Program-made: the position numbers and the translations under genes
Source of the DNA: Dryas octopetala
Lineage: Eukaryota; Streptophyta; Magnoliopsida; Rosales; Rosaceae
Assembly: GCA_963921425.1 (NCBI GenBank)
Contig: OY992837.1
Location: forward strand, 14,791,896 to 14,855,895
Direction: 5' to 3'
DNA: 64,000 nt
Shown here: positions 61,641 through 64,000 of the stretch, in pieces
How positions within the stretch are numbered: position 1 is the first letter of the stretch
How the letters are laid out: each line of letters begins with the position of its first letter
The notes under the pieces: model-generated
What the model saw: the letters and a program-made list of their open reading frames with translations, nothing else
The model's database searches: none
What the model was told of the DNA's origin: nothing

Positions 61641-63170
61641 ACAAAGTGCACAAGTGTGTACCAGACAAGGACCTGAGCGTCTCATTCCTCTGCTTGTGCC
61701 CACTTAGTAGCTTCGGCAGAGAGATCGTCATAAGTAGAAAAATTCTCATCAGATGAGAGCGAAGTCCCCCAACGAGTAGACCTTGCATAAGGGCATTCTT
61801 GGCCGATCGGTCGTCGCAATCGTCACACTTTGTGTATTCTATGTTGAAGCGGATCAGATAGGTTTTAAGACTTTCTCCTTCATGTTGGTTCATCAATGAC
61901 ATATCGTTCAGGTTGTAGAGTCGTTCGGATACAACCCGATACCTTATCAGAAAGGCTCTTCGGAGATCGGAGAAAGAATCGATATAGTTTGGTTGGAGGG
62001 TTCAGAACCACCCCGTGTCGATCCCTTCAAGGTTGAAGGGAATATTCTGCACTTAGTGGCCTTAGATGCCTGATAAGCTTCCATGGCGTATCTGAAGCTG
62101 TCAAGATGATCGTAGGGATCCTTAGCTCCGTCGTATTAGTCCATCTTAGGGGGTTTGGTATCCCTAGAGACCTCAGCGTTCATGATCGTACCGGTATAAG
62201 GGAGGGGGAGTTCTTCCCCGTGGTCGCTTCTGCCGAGGTATCCCCTAGAGACCTCAACCTTGATGAGCTGATCATTAACACTTCGAATTTTGTTTTGGAC
62301 CAAAGTTCGGACAAGGTTTTTCACGTTAGGTGTGGTCGGCTCGGGTGCAGTTTCTGCTGAATACTCGGTTCAGTCACCGAGTCTTTCATTCACTGGTGGG
62401 CGAGCGATCCTCTCACCAGCCGGACGCAGGTCAGACATGACCATGGTGGCTCCCAATCGATCCCCTGCGGATCGTATTCTAGAGTGTGTTCCCGAAGTGG
62501 AAAGGTCTAGGCTGGTCTCGGCGATGTGATCGGTGAAGGGGCCAAGCCTGCTCCTGACTGGGACCCTAGCTTCAGTTGATCTGGTTGAGTTTGCAGTCCT
62601 CAACCTAGATCAAATCGTAGGTCGCTGATCATTGACTGGTTCAGACCAGTATTCCTCCAAGGCTTCGGGAGAACGTCTCCTGAAGGCCGCTTGCCTTTTC
62701 TATTGGAAATGGCGGGCGTTCAGGAATTCGAGTTGTTCAGCCAAGGACATATCCGGGAAAGTGCAGTATGTGCTCTGCTTAGCCGGATGGTTGTCCACAT
62801 TAGCTTAAGTGTTCTGTCGAGAAGAAGACGGTGAATGAGCTTCCTGATCGATTCAGGTTTGCCTTGATCGGAAGCCCGATCTTTCACTGACGTCGAGCTA
62901 GGAGCGATAGCGTGCGAGCTCCGCAGCCTGTTCTGCCTGCTTGGTCAGCAGTTCGTTATTTTGTTTGAGAAGTGCATTCTCAGTGGCTAAATGTCGCTGG
63001 TTCTCCCTAAGGAGTTTGTTAGCAGCCTTGATCTTCAGAGGACTTTTAGACTTGGTTGTTTTAGAAAGATGTCCTCTTCTCATTTTGTCGAGTGTCTCAG
63101 GTTCATGTTGTTGTTGACTATCTCGAGATCCTTCTGAGGAAGAGCTGCTGTTACGAAAGATGGTAGTCAT
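61627..63170 (-). pseudogene. Decayed gypsy gag
   Basis: Minus-strand start at 63170 (coiled-coil-like LLRENQRHLATENALLKQNN). Then, with stops and frameshifts, YDGAKDPYDHLDSFRYAMEA (about 62120-62070), ATKCRIFPST, LRRAFLIRY and GESLKTYLIRFNIEYTKCDD (61875-61800). This is the same gag domain as residues 285-445 of the 4818 frame. Gag C-terminus, protease, RT, RNase H and integrase are all missing; gag joins the antisense ORF at about 61640. Confidence 0.82.
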
Positions 63171-63251
63171 GGTGTAGGGATTGTGATAGTAGTGATTTGT
63201 TGAAGGAAGAGCCTAACACTCGTGATGATGAGCACAATGGTTAAAAGTGAT

Positions 63252-63271
63252 CTTCCCACAGACGACGCCAA
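63252..63271 (-). other. Primer binding site of second gypsy element
   Basis: On the minus strand TTGGCGTCGTCTGTGGGAA directly follows the LTR end, near-identical to the PBS at 4699. It fixes the 5' LTR as the right-hand one. Confidence 0.8.
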
Positions 63272-63274
63272 TCT

Positions 63275-64000
63275 GTTGATGCAAAAATCTGTAAGAGAGA
63301 TGCAACAACTTAAAAATGGATGATCTGACTGATTGGAAGCCTTGTTGGACGATGAGTTGGATGTTAATTTGAGATGATCAAGATTTTGTTGAGCTTCTGG
63401 TTGAGACTAAGGAGATATTCCTGCATGAACACAAAATCAAAGGAGAAGGACCGGTGTGGTAGCAGCCAAATACGCTCCGATGATGAAGTCAGTGAAGTGT
63501 ATTTGAAGGTGTTTGAGTAAGAACAAGGAAGAAAAAGTGATGAACTTGGGAGAATATGGAAGAACAATACAAGATCTTCTGGGATACTCTCAGCTGGTTG
63601 TATGTATTTGTGTGGTCTTTTGTGAGTAAATTGTGAACCTTTTTCTTTGTGCATATAAGTGGATTTATATAGATAAAGGAAGTGGTGAAGGTTAAGTTAC
63701 ATGTATAAGGATGAATGGCTGAGGTAAGACCACGCATTCGGTCATGAACAATAGCATGCACAGCTGCCCATCTCCTTTACATTTAATGCAGCATTGAATG
63801 CGAGTATGGAAGATCAAGTGGTATGCCCTAATAGTCATGACTGTGAGCTAGGAATGTCTAGTCTGTCAGAGGGTTACGTCAGGGATACTCAAGTATGGCG
63901 GTTCGTCCCAAACTCCAATCTTTTAGAATGATGGTGGTATCTGAGCCGATATGATCACATATATTTTGCAGACGCAGGAATAAAACATATCCATGTTCGG
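63275..64000 (-). repeat. 5' LTR of second gypsy element (cut by window end)
   Basis: Begins TGTTGATGCAAAAATCTGTA (the minus-strand LTR 3' end, TTTTTGCATCAACA). It matches 59180-59905 with scattered differences and small indels. Its R-U5 portion is also related to 10790-11183. Confidence 0.85.

Overview
This is a nuclear window from a flowering plant. The evidence is split genes with GT-AG introns, plant U6 snRNA genes with the USE + TATA Pol III promoter, a SAUR cluster, and dense plant-type transposons (Ty3/gypsy, Ty1/copia, LINE, CACTA, MULE-like and Tourist-like elements). The MITE types and gene sequences suggest a woody eudicot, perhaps Rosaceae; that placement is an impression, not a measurement.

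Layout. 1-12300 is mostly mobile DNA: a LINE/RNase H scrap, a MULE-like element with ~175-bp inverted ends (1210-2835), two related MITEs, and a very young Ty3/gypsy element (4061-8753) with near-identical 637-bp LTRs, a GGGAT target duplication and a pol region replaced by a perfect 49-bp hairpin. An old LTR remnant ends at 11183. 12804-17541 (+) is a complete five-exon AE7/MIP18 gene of cytosolic Fe-S assembly, with an apparent U12-type AT-AA first intron and a long CT microsatellite touching a 5' splice site. 18600-40600 is a cluster of four intact minus-strand SAUR genes plus one internally deleted copy. They share a TGTCTC + TATA promoter module. Two U6 snRNA genes (27156, 35949) were duplicated together with two of the SAURs. 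The cluster is interspersed with a three-deep nest of MULE-like elements (20913-23156), nested Tourist MITEs, an F-box/DUF295 relic, a CGAAATTTC-rich repeat, and a probable mitochondrial insertion (39392-40288) next to a locally inverted promoter segment. 40600-47000 holds copia, CACTA and gypsy fragments, a hairpin MITE in an unrecognised coding relic, and another MULE-like element. 48067-50841 (+) encodes a 10-kDa chaperonin (three exons) and lies tail-to-tail with a complete ten-exon serine carboxypeptidase-like gene at 51445-54562 (-). 56382-58020 has further MITEs and a 42-bp tandem repeat. From 59180 to the window end is a second gypsy element (minus strand). Its decayed gag is fused, through loss of pol, to an antisense ORF that has its own promoter-like region.

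The genes do not form a pathway. The main stories are local duplication of SAUR and U6 genes, and the activity of non-autonomous transposons: nested MULE derivatives and two pol-less gypsy elements that are deleted in different ways.
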